In this document: positions 7,891 to 15,189 of the stretch, piece after piece | Numbering within the stretch: position 1 is the first letter of the stretch | How the letters are laid out: each line of letters starts with the position of its first letter | From: DASUBN01 sp036000105 | GTDB taxonomy: Bacteria > Pseudomonadota > Gammaproteobacteria > Natronospirales > REEB76 | Assembly: GCA_036000105.1 (NCBI GenBank) | Contig: DASYGE010000013.1 | Coordinates: forward strand, 1-64,000 | Length of the DNA stretch: 64,000 nucleotides | Direction: 5' to 3' | Notes under the pieces: generated by a model | Seen by the model: only the letters and a program-made list of their open reading frames with translations | Databases searched by the model: none | What the model was told of the DNA's origin: nothing | Translations under genes and position numbers: made by a program

Positions 7891-8184
7891 CTATTTGGGC
7901 GGCACGCAACGAAAATGCAATGTCGCAGAGCCCTCGTGAACAAATGGCACAGCATTCTGTGTTTGAACATCAATCGTTTGCAAAACTTGCTGCCGTGCCG
8001 CACAGAACGCATTAGCTTCCTGGTAAATATCGGCTTCAACTCCGGCAGGTGTACCGAACATGCCGGCCGCGCTTTGTTTTGAAATCATATATTCACCTTG
8101 ATCAACCGGCACAACCCCTGTACTCGCGCATCCGGCCAACATAGTCAAGCTCGCGAGCAAATAAAACCTAAGTCCAGTTTTCAT
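7891..8184 (-). CDS. small island lipoprotein
   Basis: The ATG at 8184 is chosen because GGAGGT lies 7 bases upstream; a longer frame from 8217 lacks this. The 97-residue product has a textbook lipoprotein signal, LLASLTMLAGC, with Cys at about residue 19 followed by Ala-Ser, which would send it to the outer membrane. The mature part is short, with two Cys (NAFCAARQQ and FRCVPP) that may form a disulfide. It lies 30 bases after the integrase gene. Its role is unknown; surface change of the host is one possibility for such an accessory lipoprotein. Confidence 0.75.
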   Translation of the reverse strand: MKTGLRFYLLASLTMLAGCASTGVVPVDQGEYMISKQSAAGMFGTPAGVEADIYQEANAFCAARQQVLQTIDVQTQNAVPFVHEGSATLHFRCVPPK

Positions 8185-8213
8185 TACCCTACCTCCTTTC
8201 ACCCGAATGCCAT

Positions 8214-9437
8214 TCAACCCCTACCGACCTTAATCCCCGCAATTGGTACTACATTTGCACCAATGCGCAACCCATCTAGGTAATTTGCCCACGCCTGCAT
8301 CATCTTACGACGCTCCGGCAAATGCTCCGCATAGTTGTAGGCCGCGCGTACCGCGTCCCGTTCGCCATGCGCCAATTGGCGCTCGATAGCGTCCCTATGC
8401 CACCCCTGCTCATTCAAGATTGTACTTGCCATGCTGCGGAATCCGTGACCCGTCATTTCGTCCTTTCGGTAGCCCATGCGTCGCAGGGCCGCATTAACAG
8501 TATTTTCACTCATGGCGCGGTCGCGGCCGCGTAGCCCGGGGAACACGTACCGCCCTGAGCCCGTCAGCGGTTGCAGCTCGCGCAGCACGTCTAGGGCCTG
8601 ACGGCTTAGGGGGACGACGTGCGGCACGCGGCTTTTCATCTTCTCCGCCGGAATACGCCACTCTGCTTTTTCCAAGTCAAACTCCGTCCATTCCGCACGG
8701 CGCAGCTCGCCAGGTCGAACGAATGTCAGCGGGGCCAGCTTGAGGGCGCAGCGCGAGATGTTATGTCCCCGATAACCCTCAATCGCTCGCAACAAGGCAC
8801 CGACGGCCTTGGGCTCTCTGATTGAGGCGTAATGCTTTTCCTTGGAAGGCGGCAGTGCGCCCTTAAGATCGCCGGAGGGGTCACGCTCTGCGCGTCCTGT
8901 GGCTATTCCATAGCGGAATACTTGCCCACTATTTAGCAGTGCACGGCGTGATGTTTCCAGCGCACCCCGCGCCTCAACGCGGCGTATGACGCTCAGCAAT
9001 TCAGGTGCGGTTATTTGCCGGATTGGACGGCTTCCAAGCCAGGGGAAAATGTCCATTTCCAAACGGCGGAGAATCTTGCTTGCGTGGCTCGTGGCCCAGC
9101 CCGGTGAAAACTTACTGTGCCACTCGCGGGCCACGCTCTCAAAACTGTCTGCGCTCAATTCGCTACGAGTTGCCTTTTCAACCTTGCGGGCCTGTCCGGG
9201 GTCGGTGCCTTTGTCGAGCATCCGGCGCGCATCATCGCGCGCTGTACGTGCTTCCTTGAGTGTCACGCGAGGGAATACGCCAATCGCTAGGCGCTTTTCT
9301 TTGCCGCTGTATCGGTATTTAAGCCGCCACCACTTGCTGCCGGTTGGCGAGACTTCGAGATAGAGGCCGCCAGAATCAAATAACCGCTTGGTCTTGCTCT
9401 GGGGTTTGAAATTACGGATCGCGCGCTCTGTAAGCAT
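8214..9437 (-). CDS. int: P4-type tyrosine integrase
   Basis: This site-specific recombinase inserts and excises the island. The first 85 residues are the DUF4102-type arm-binding domain (LTERAIRNFKPQSKTKRLFD, LYLEVSPTGSKWW). A core-binding domain covers about 95-180. The catalytic domain shows Arg241 (FVRPGE), Lys in KMKSR, His331 and Arg334 (GHGFR), His357 (LAHGE) and the nucleophile Tyr367 (AAYNYAEHL). ATG at 9437 is preferred over 9467 because TTTGGAG lies just upstream and matches the family N-terminus. The gene begins 198 bases from the 3' end of tRNA-Met, its likely target. All catalytic residues are present. Confidence 0.95.
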   Translation of the reverse strand: MLTERAIRNFKPQSKTKRLFDSGGLYLEVSPTGSKWWRLKYRYSGKEKRLAIGVFPRVTLKEARTARDDARRMLDKGTDPGQARKVEKATRSELSADSFESVAREWHSKFSPGWATSHASKILRRLEMDIFPWLGSRPIRQITAPELLSVIRRVEARGALETSRRALLNSGQVFRYGIATGRAERDPSGDLKGALPPSKEKHYASIREPKAVGALLRAIEGYRGHNISRCALKLAPLTFVRPGELRRAEWTEFDLEKAEWRIPAEKMKSRVPHVVPLSRQALDVLRELQPLTGSGRYVFPGLRGRDRAMSENTVNAALRRMGYRKDEMTGHGFRSMASTILNEQGWHRDAIERQLAHGERDAVRAAYNYAEHLPERRKMMQAWANYLDGLRIGANVVPIAGIKVGRG

Positions 9438-9481
9438 GGGCACCACTCCAAAGGTTGCCCGACGCACGCGAAAGCGAAAAG

Positions 9482-9533
9482 TGCCCCCACGTGTGCGGGA
9501 GTTGCCCCCAGATATGCCCCCAAGATGCCCCCA
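9482..9533 (+). repeat. four TGCCCCCA octamers, probable integrase arm sites
   Basis: Copies lie at 9482-9489, 9503-9510, 9515-9522 and 9526-9533, spaced 21, 12 and 11 bases apart, that is, near whole helical turns. They sit between the integrase start and tRNA-Met and match two copies at 3941-3960. Integrase arm binding is the inference; autoregulation of the int promoter is also possible. Confidence 0.55.
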
Positions 9534-9634
9534 CTGTCAATGAACGGTACAAGACCGCTCAGGACGAAATGAACCCGCGTAGCCGTGCACAGCAAGGGTT
9601 CTTGGATGCTCTGGGATTAACTAGGACTTCGATA

Positions 9635-9711
9635 TGGTGGCTACGGGTGGACTCGAACCACCGACCTCAGCATTATGAGTGCCGCGCTCTAACCGGCTGA
9701 GCTACGTAGCC
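9635..9711 (-). tRNA. tRNA-Met (CAT), elongator
   Basis: This 77-base gene includes the encoded CCA. Acceptor GGCTACG pairs with CGTAGCC. The anticodon stem CGGCA/TGCTG encloses CTCATAA (anticodon CAT). The T arm has GGTTCGAGTCC. Both ends are identical to the elongator methionine tRNA of E. coli rather than to lysidine-modified tRNA-Ile or initiator tRNA. The integrase gene and arm-like repeats adjoin the 3' end, marking it as the integration target. Confidence 0.95.
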
Positions 9712-9783
9712 AAATAGACAGGTATGCAGGGGCGCAAATTCTCGGTTTTCCTTCCTTCCAAGTCAAGGAGTTAGCGCCTACCG

Positions 9784-10875
9784 TTATACATTAAACCTGA
9801 AATGCATCACGTCGCCTTCCCTGACGATGTACTCCTTACCCTCCAAGCGCCACTTCCCCGCTTCCTTGGCACCCGCCTCACCCTTGTAAGTGAGGAAATC
9901 CGCATAGGCCACCACTTCAGCGCGGATGAAGCCTTTCTCGAAATCCGTGTGGATCACGCCTGCCGCCTGGGGGGCAGTGGCACCGTGCTTCACGGTCCAG
10001 GCACGTACTTCCTTCTCGCCGGCAGTGAAGTAGGTCTCCAATCCCAGGAGCTTGTAGCCGGCGCGGATCACGCGGTCGAGACCAGGCTCGCTCAAGCCCA
10101 GATCCTTCATGAAATCCGCTTTGTCGGCATCATCCAGTTCGGCGATCTCCGCTTCCATGGCGGCACACACCGGCACCACTTCGCTGCCATCCGTCGCAGC
10201 CAGGGCCTTCACCTTGTCCAGTAGCGGATTATTCTCGAAACCGTGCTCATCCACGTTGGCCACGTACATGGTGGGCTTGAGGGTGAGTAGGTTGTATTCC
10301 TTGATCATGGCACGCTCTTCCGGCGAGAGCTTGAGCCCGCGGGCCGGCTTGGCCTCGTTCAACTGGGCTTTGAGGGCCTCGAGCACCTTCTGCCTGGCGA
10401 TAGCGTCCTTATCGCCGGACTTGGCGATCTTCGCATTGCGGTCCACGCCGCGGCTGACGGCGTCCAGATCCGCCAGCGCGAGTTCGGTATTGATGATCTC
10501 GATGTCGGACAAGGGATCCACGGTACCGGAGACGTGCACCACGTCCGGGTTCACGAAGCAGCGCACCACGTGGGCGATGGCATCGGTCTCGCGGATGTGC
10601 GTCAGGAACTGGTTACCCAGGCCCTCGCCCTTGGAGGCGCCGGCCACGAGACCGGCTATGTCTACGAACTCTACGGTGGTAGGCACGAGCTTCTGTGGAT
10701 TCACGATGCCAGCCAGCGCATCCAGGCGTTCATCCGGTACCGGCACCACTCCTACGTTGGGGTCGATGGTGCAGAACGGATAGTTCTCGGCCGCGATGCC
10801 CGCCTTGGTGAGCGCGTTGAAGAGAGTCGATTTGCCGACATTCGGCAGGCCGACGATGCCACATTTGATGCCCAT
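9784..10875 (-). CDS. ychF: redox-regulated ATPase YchF
   Basis: YchF is an Obg-related P-loop protein that hydrolyses ATP and binds ribosomes. The 363-residue length is standard. The P-loop GLPNVGKST is at 9-17, a DIAG switch-II motif at about 73-76 and NVDE replaces the NKxD base-specificity motif near 207, as expected for the ATP-preferring YchF group. The C-terminal 85 residues form the TGS domain ending HFRFNV. It lies downstream of pth, 38 bases apart, the usual gammaproteobacterial pairing. It is the first core gene after the island. Confidence 0.97.
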   Translation of the reverse strand: MGIKCGIVGLPNVGKSTLFNALTKAGIAAENYPFCTIDPNVGVVPVPDERLDALAGIVNPQKLVPTTVEFVDIAGLVAGASKGEGLGNQFLTHIRETDAIAHVVRCFVNPDVVHVSGTVDPLSDIEIINTELALADLDAVSRGVDRNAKIAKSGDKDAIARQKVLEALKAQLNEAKPARGLKLSPEERAMIKEYNLLTLKPTMYVANVDEHGFENNPLLDKVKALAATDGSEVVPVCAAMEAEIAELDDADKADFMKDLGLSEPGLDRVIRAGYKLLGLETYFTAGEKEVRAWTVKHGATAPQAAGVIHTDFEKGFIRAEVVAYADFLTYKGEAGAKEAGKWRLEGKEYIVREGDVMHFRFNV

Positions 10876-10913
10876 GGTTTACCGTCTTGTCTTTGGATCA
10901 GGTTGTGGAACTG

Positions 10914-11546
10914 TCACTCGTCATCTGGGGCGTCATCTGCCTTGCGTTCGCGGCGGTTGCGCGGTATCACCCCGCGGCTGTGCAAAGCCTGCATGGCCTT
11001 CTCGAACTGCCCATCCAGGAGCTGCGGCATAGCCTCCGCCGTGGCGCCGATAGCCTGCATGATGGCCTCCTCCTCTTCCACACCCGGACGTTGCAGCACG
11101 TAATCGATCACGTCACGGGCGCCCGCCGGATGGGCGATGCCGAACCGTGCCCTCACGAAATCCTCACCCAGATGGGCGATGATGTCCTTGAGGCCGTTAT
11201 GCCCGCCGGATCCGCCAGCACGCTTGAGGCGTACCGTGCCGAACGGCAAATCCAGGTCGTCATGGGCCACCAAGATGGCTTCGGTCGGCACCTTAAGATA
11301 GGCCGATAGGGCCTTCACCGACTGACCGCTGCGGTTCATGAAGGTGGTGGGCTTGAGCAGCCGCACGTCATGCGCACCGATGTTGATACGGCACACGTCA
11401 CCGCCGAACTTGCGTTCGTGGCTGAAACTGCCACCGTGGGCACGCGCCAGCGCGTCCACGAACCACCAGCCGGCGTTGTGACGGGTCATAACGTAATCGG
11501 CCCCGGGGTTGCCGAGGCCGACTACGAGCTGTATCGATGCTGCCAT
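10914..11546 (-). CDS. pth: peptidyl-tRNA hydrolase
   Basis: Pth releases peptides from peptidyl-tRNAs that fall off the ribosome. Starting at the ATG at 11546 gives 210 residues beginning IQLVVGLGNPG, the family start; a longer frame adds seven unlikely residues. Catalytic His23 lies in RHNAGWW, with Asn in TTFMNRSG and Asp in VAHDDLDLP. GGHNGLKDI binds the acceptor end. A charged tail RNRRERKADDAPDDE extends beyond the fold. It lies between rplY and ychF on the same strand. Confidence 0.97.
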   Translation of the reverse strand: MAASIQLVVGLGNPGADYVMTRHNAGWWFVDALARAHGGSFSHERKFGGDVCRINIGAHDVRLLKPTTFMNRSGQSVKALSAYLKVPTEAILVAHDDLDLPFGTVRLKRAGGSGGHNGLKDIIAHLGEDFVRARFGIAHPAGARDVIDYVLQRPGVEEEEAIMQAIGATAEAMPQLLDGQFEKAMQALHSRGVIPRNRRERKADDAPDDE

Positions 11547-11594
11547 GCAGGACAAGAACGCAGGCATGGGCGGCGCTCACGCGCCGCCGCACGC

Positions 11595-12365
11595 TTACTT
11601 CTTGCCCTTGTCTGCCGCCGGAGCCTTGCCGCTGGCTGCCGGGGCCTTGCCACCGGCAGGAGCGCCCTTGGCATCGGCCGCCGGGGCTGCGCCGCCGGCT
11701 GCAGGAGCTGCCGCCGCGCCTTCGGCCGGCGCTGCTGCGCCCTCCGCAGGTGCTGCTGCCGCCACCGGCTCTTCCTCCACCTCGACACGCGGGTGGTGGA
11801 TGGAGACCACGGGCAGGTTGTGCTCTTCGCCGTAGGCGAGCTGCACGATCCGTACGCCTTCGGGGAGCTTGAGGTCCGAGAGGTGCAAGGCGTGGTTGAG
11901 CTCCAGGGTGAGGATGTCCACTTCGATGAACTCGGGCAGATAACGCGGCAAGCACGCGATCTCCACTTCGATCATGTTGTGAGAAGCCACGCCGCCCTGG
12001 GTCTTGACGCCCACCGCTTCCTTCTCGTTCTTGAAATGCAGCGGTACGTGCACGCGGATCTCGATATCGTCCTTGACGCGCAGGAAGTCCAGGTGCATGA
12101 CCACGGGCTTGGCGGGATGCCGCTGCAAGTCCTTGATGATGGCCTGATGTTCTTCGGCGCCCACCTTGATCTTCAAGATGTGCGAGTAGAACGCCTCATG
12201 GGAGAGGCTGTTGCGCACCTCGTTATGTTTGAAAGACAGCTGCACAGGGGGGTCCCCTGCTCCGTACAGGATGCCAGGCACCAACCCTAAGCGACGCAGG
12301 CGGCGGCTCGCACCTTTCCCCTTATCGCTCCTGAGCTCGGCGCTCAAATTGAAACTGATAGCCAT
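11595..12365 (-). CDS. rplY: ribosomal protein L25 (CTC form) with Ala/Pro tail
   Basis: L25 binds 5S rRNA. The start at 12365 has GGAG 9 bases upstream and yields MAISFNLSAELRSDKGKGAS, the family N-terminus. The 5S-binding domain (about 1-95) is followed by the TL5/CTC beta domain (about 96-190, ending VSIHHPRVEVEEEP). The last 65 or so residues are almost only Ala, Pro, Gly and Lys and look disordered, ending KAPAADKGKK. This tail is longer than usual. The gene is between prs and pth, as in many gammaproteobacteria. Confidence 0.95.
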   Translation of the reverse strand: MAISFNLSAELRSDKGKGASRRLRRLGLVPGILYGAGDPPVQLSFKHNEVRNSLSHEAFYSHILKIKVGAEEHQAIIKDLQRHPAKPVVMHLDFLRVKDDIEIRVHVPLHFKNEKEAVGVKTQGGVASHNMIEVEIACLPRYLPEFIEVDILTLELNHALHLSDLKLPEGVRIVQLAYGEEHNLPVVSIHHPRVEVEEEPVAAAAPAEGAAAPAEGAAAAPAAGGAAPAADAKGAPAGGKAPAASGKAPAADKGKK

Positions 12366-12467
12366 TGTCATTACTCCATCACTCTGTTGCACACATGCCA
12401 GCCCCGCGACCTGGGCTGGCTACTTCTACCCCATGCAGTCGTCCGCCAGGGCTTCTAGAAACTGTTC

Positions 12468-13421
12468 CTAATCTACGTACAGCGAGGAGACCGATTCCTC
12501 GTCGCTTACTCGACGCATGGTCTCCGCTAGGAGCTCTGCGATGCTCAGCTGGCGTATGCGCTTGCAGGTCTCGGCACCGCTGCGCAAAGGGATGGTGTCG
12601 GTCACCACCAACTCATCCAGCACCGAACCCTCGATGTTGGCCACCGCCTTGCCCGACAGCACCGGGTGGGTGATGTAGGCCAAGACCTTGGCCGCGCCCT
12701 GCGCCTTGAGCGCTCGGGCGGCGATGCATAGCGTGCCCGCCGTATCCACCAGATCATCCACGATGACGCAGGTCTTGCCCGATACCTCGCCGATGATGTT
12801 CATCACCTGCGCCTCATTGGGCCGCGGACGGCGCTTGTCTATGATGGCCAAGTCCGCGTCGTCCAGGCGCTTGGCCAGCGCCCGGGCGCGTACCACGCCA
12901 CCCACGTCCGGGGACACCACGATCAGATCGTCGAACTTCTGTTTCCACACGTCGCCCAGCAGCACCGGCGACGCATACACGTTATCCACCGGGATATCGA
13001 AGAATCCCTGTATCTGATCGGCGTGCAGATCTACCGTCAGCACCCGGTTCACGCCCGCGGACACCATCAGGTTGGCCACGAGCTTCGCCGTGATCGGCAC
13101 CCGCGCCGCGCGCTGCCGCCGATCCTGCCGTGCATAACCGAAGTACGGCACCACCGCAGTGATGCGCCCGGCGGATGCACGCCGCAGGGCATCGGCCATC
13201 ACCAGCAACTCCATGAGGTTGTCGTTGGTGGGCGGACAGGTCGATTGCACGATGAAGACGTCGCGTCCGCGCACGTTCTCCATCAGCTCTATCGCCGCTT
13301 CGCCATCACTGAAGCGGCTCACCTGCGCCTTGCCGAGAGGCAACTGCAAGCGCGAGGCGATCTTGTGCGCCAACTGCGGGTTAGCATTCCCCGCGAAGAC
13401 CATCATCTTGCCTGTGGCCAC
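12468..13421 (-). CDS. prs: ribose-phosphate pyrophosphokinase
   Basis: Prs makes PRPP from ribose 5-phosphate and ATP for nucleotide, His, Trp and NAD synthesis. GTG at 13421 with GAGGGG upstream gives 317 residues, the family length; a GTG 12 bases earlier is also open. The ATP flag loop FGYARQDRR, the metal site DLHADQIQGFF and the PRPP loop VDDLVDTAGT are all intact, as is the KRRPRPN catalytic flexible loop. It is downstream of tRNA-Gln and ispE. Confidence 0.96.
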   Translation of the reverse strand: MATGKMMVFAGNANPQLAHKIASRLQLPLGKAQVSRFSDGEAAIELMENVRGRDVFIVQSTCPPTNDNLMELLVMADALRRASAGRITAVVPYFGYARQDRRQRAARVPITAKLVANLMVSAGVNRVLTVDLHADQIQGFFDIPVDNVYASPVLLGDVWKQKFDDLIVVSPDVGGVVRARALAKRLDDADLAIIDKRRPRPNEAQVMNIIGEVSGKTCVIVDDLVDTAGTLCIAARALKAQGAAKVLAYITHPVLSGKAVANIEGSVLDELVVTDTIPLRSGAETCKRIRQLSIAELLAETMRRVSDEESVSSLYVD

Positions 13422-13471
13422 GGTGCCCCTCACTTAATCGGTCGTGGTCAACAACTCAAAAATCTCTATAG

Positions 13472-13493
13472 CCTTGGCTGGGGCGCCAGGATT
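13472..13493 (-). repeat. duplicate of tRNA-Gln 3' end
   Basis: These 22 bases are identical to 13626-13647, the 3' end of tRNA-Gln including CCA plus three flanking bases. The copy lies 154 bases downstream of the tRNA in its direction of transcription. It is in direct orientation, like the two ends left by integration at a tRNA or by a partial tRNA duplication. Confidence 0.75.
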
Positions 13494-13514
13494 ACTCCGG
13501 GCATCCTGCCCTTC

Positions 13515-13572
13515 GCCCCTTCGGGGCCAGCACTGCTTCGCAGTGCTGTTCAAAATCGCTCCCGGCGATTTT
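13515..13572. repeat. three consecutive perfect hairpins beside tRNA-Gln
   Basis: Between the two tRNA-Gln 3'-end copies lie three perfect hairpins. They are 13515-13527 (5-bp stem GCCCC), 13529-13546 (8-bp stem AGCACTGC, loop TTC) and 13552-13572 (8-bp stem AAAATCGC, loop TCCCG). No T tract follows on either strand, so a simple terminator is not indicated. The unit may be a repeat family attached to tRNA tails or a processing signal. Confidence 0.7.
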
Positions 13573-13628
13573 GTCGAACCTTCCAGGTTCTCATCCTGTC
13601 GCTTAAACCTTGCCTCAGTCTTTAACCT

Positions 13629-13703
13629 TGGCTGGGGCGCCAGGATTCGAACCTGGGGATGGCGGGATCAAAACCCGCTGCCTTACCGCTTGGCTACGCC
13701 CCA
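13629..13703 (-). tRNA. tRNA-Gln (TTG)
   Basis: A 75-base gene with encoded CCA. Acceptor TGGGGCG pairs with CGCCCCA. The anticodon stem GCGGG/CCCGC holds TTTTGAT (anticodon TTG). The T loop is TTCGAAT. The unusual first-base T fits bacterial tRNA-Gln. It lies between ispE and prs, its common place in gammaproteobacteria. Confidence 0.95.
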
Positions 13704-13708
13704 AATAT

Positions 13709-14569
13709 TCACCGGCTCTGTTCCGCTTCGAGCCGTGCATGCAGCGGCGAGCGGTTGCATCCTTTGGCTACGAAGCCGCGCCACTCTCTGGGCAATTCAG
13801 CTGTGAGCCTCTCGGCGTCCACCTGTTTCGCGAAGGCTGCGAACACGCAGGCTCCCGAACCCGTGAGCCGCGCATCGGCACGGGCAGCCAGCCAATCCAG
13901 AGCTTTGGAGACCTCGGGATAGCGTGCCCGCACCACCGGTTCGAAATCGTTCCGGGTCTGGCCCGCGCGAAAGCCCGCTATTGTGATTGGAGCTGAATTT
14001 CGTGTCAATTCAGGGGCCTGGAATATCTCCCGGGTAGCAACCCGGCAAGGCGGTTCCACCACCAGATACCAGGGTTCCGGCAGGTCCAGGGGCTCAAGTT
14101 TTTCGCCCACCCCCTCAGCCCAGGCGGCCCTGCCCCCCAGAAATACCGGTACATCTGCCCCTAGTTCCAGCCCCAGCACCCCAAGCTCAAGAGGCGTGAG
14201 CTCTGTCCCCCACAGCTGGTTCAGAGCCACGAGGGTAGTGGCCGCATCGGAGCTGCCTCCCCCGAGACCCGCTTGCAGGGGCAGGGTTTTGCGCAAATGG
14301 ATGTCCACTCCTAAGCCTGCCCCGGTACGGCTCTTGAGGAGCGCGGCGGCCCGCACCGCGAGATCTTCGGCTTCCGGGACGTCTGCCGGCCCCCTCGGGC
14401 GCAGGATGCGGCCGTCTTCACGCAGGCGGAAATCCAGGCTGTCGCCATGATCAAGGAACTGGAATACCGTCTGCAGCAGGTGATACCCATCGGCACGCCG
14501 GCCGGTGATATGCAGGAAAAGATTGAGCTTGGCCGGTGCCGGCCAGGCAGCACTTGCTGCGGGGTTCAT
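13709..14569 (-). CDS. ispE: 4-diphosphocytidyl-2-C-methyl-D-erythritol kinase
   Basis: IspE phosphorylates CDP-methylerythritol in the non-mevalonate isoprenoid pathway. The ATG at 14569 overlaps the lolB stop (ATGA) and is preferred to the 14596 start. The N-terminus shows PAKLNLFLHITGRRADGYH, the substrate and catalytic Lys region. The GHMP phosphate loop is LQAGLGGGSSDAATT at about 95-109, and LTGSGACVFAAF is the C-terminal GHMP motif. Length 286 is typical. Coupling to lolB mirrors the usual lolB-ispE-prs order. Confidence 0.96.
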   Translation of the reverse strand: MNPAASAAWPAPAKLNLFLHITGRRADGYHLLQTVFQFLDHGDSLDFRLREDGRILRPRGPADVPEAEDLAVRAAALLKSRTGAGLGVDIHLRKTLPLQAGLGGGSSDAATTLVALNQLWGTELTPLELGVLGLELGADVPVFLGGRAAWAEGVGEKLEPLDLPEPWYLVVEPPCRVATREIFQAPELTRNSAPITIAGFRAGQTRNDFEPVVRARYPEVSKALDWLAARADARLTGSGACVFAAFAKQVDAERLTAELPREWRGFVAKGCNRSPLHARLEAEQSR

Positions 14570-15189
14570 GGTGTTGCCGCCGGCGGAAGCATCCACTGGC
14601 TCACGACCACCTTGATGCGCACCTTGCCCCGCGTCAGGGTGAAGTGCGCCGGCAGCGCATGACCTTGCACGTCGGCGTATTCCTGATATTCCACCTGCCA
14701 GTCCCGCTGGTTGAGGCTAATGGGTTCGCCGCGGGCGTCCGCGGTCTTCGTGTAAGGCACACCGGGATCGGGGATACCCAGCATCCAATAACGCATGCTG
14801 AACACCGGCATGGGCATGTTCAAGTGCTCGGCGAAATCCTGCTCCGGATCCGTGCTGATGAAATCGTCACCCCGGGAGGTCTGGACCCTAAGCGCGTCCG
14901 CGTCACCCTGGATATGAATGGCGCCCGAGCCCAGGGGCCCGCGGAAATCGAAGGTCAGCTCGGGCCCCACCTGCTTCCAATCCAGCGACCCGCTGCCCCC
15001 ATCCTTGCCGTTGATCACTCCCACGCTGCCGCTGAGTTCCCAGGAAGCCAGAGCCGTCAGCTGCGTAACACGGGCCTGCCAGGCGGTCTCGTTCGCCGGC
15101 CCTTCCGGTACACGTCCCGAAAGAGTCGCACAGGCAGCCAGGATGAGCGTGCTCGCGAGCAGCAACGCCGCGCGGAAAGCGTGCCTCAT
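14566..15189 (-). CDS. lolB: outer-membrane lipoprotein receptor LolB
   Basis: LolB takes lipoproteins from LolA in the periplasm and places them in the outer membrane. The signal LLASTLILAAC ends at Cys20 followed by Ala-Thr, so LolB is itself an outer-membrane lipoprotein. The mature 187 residues fit the LolA/B half-barrel (ALASWELSGSVGV, GPLGSGAIHIQGD, YWMLGIPDPG). ATG overlaps the stop of the TPR gene by 4 bases, and the stop overlaps ispE by 3. All three are likely co-translated. Confidence 0.95.
   Translation of the reverse strand: MRHAFRAALLLASTLILAACATLSGRVPEGPANETAWQARVTQLTALASWELSGSVGVINGKDGGSGSLDWKQVGPELTFDFRGPLGSGAIHIQGDADALRVQTSRGDDFISTDPEQDFAEHLNMPMPVFSMRYWMLGIPDPGVPYTKTADARGEPISLNQRDWQVEYQEYADVQGHALPAHFTLTRGKVRIKVVVSQWMLPPAATP

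Noticed and set aside
9482..9533. Possible small CRISPR array from repeated TGCCCCCA
   Set aside because: Repeats of 8 bases with spacers of 3-13 bases are far too short for CRISPR; integrase arm sites fit better.
11370..12290. 306-codon plus-strand frame across pth and rplY
   Set aside because: It is antisense to two certain genes and driven by GC-rich codon structure.
13515..13572. Riboswitch or terminator reading of the hairpins by tRNA-Gln
   Set aside because: There is no T tract and no regulated coding start next to it, and the flanking duplicate of the tRNA end argues for a repeat cassette.
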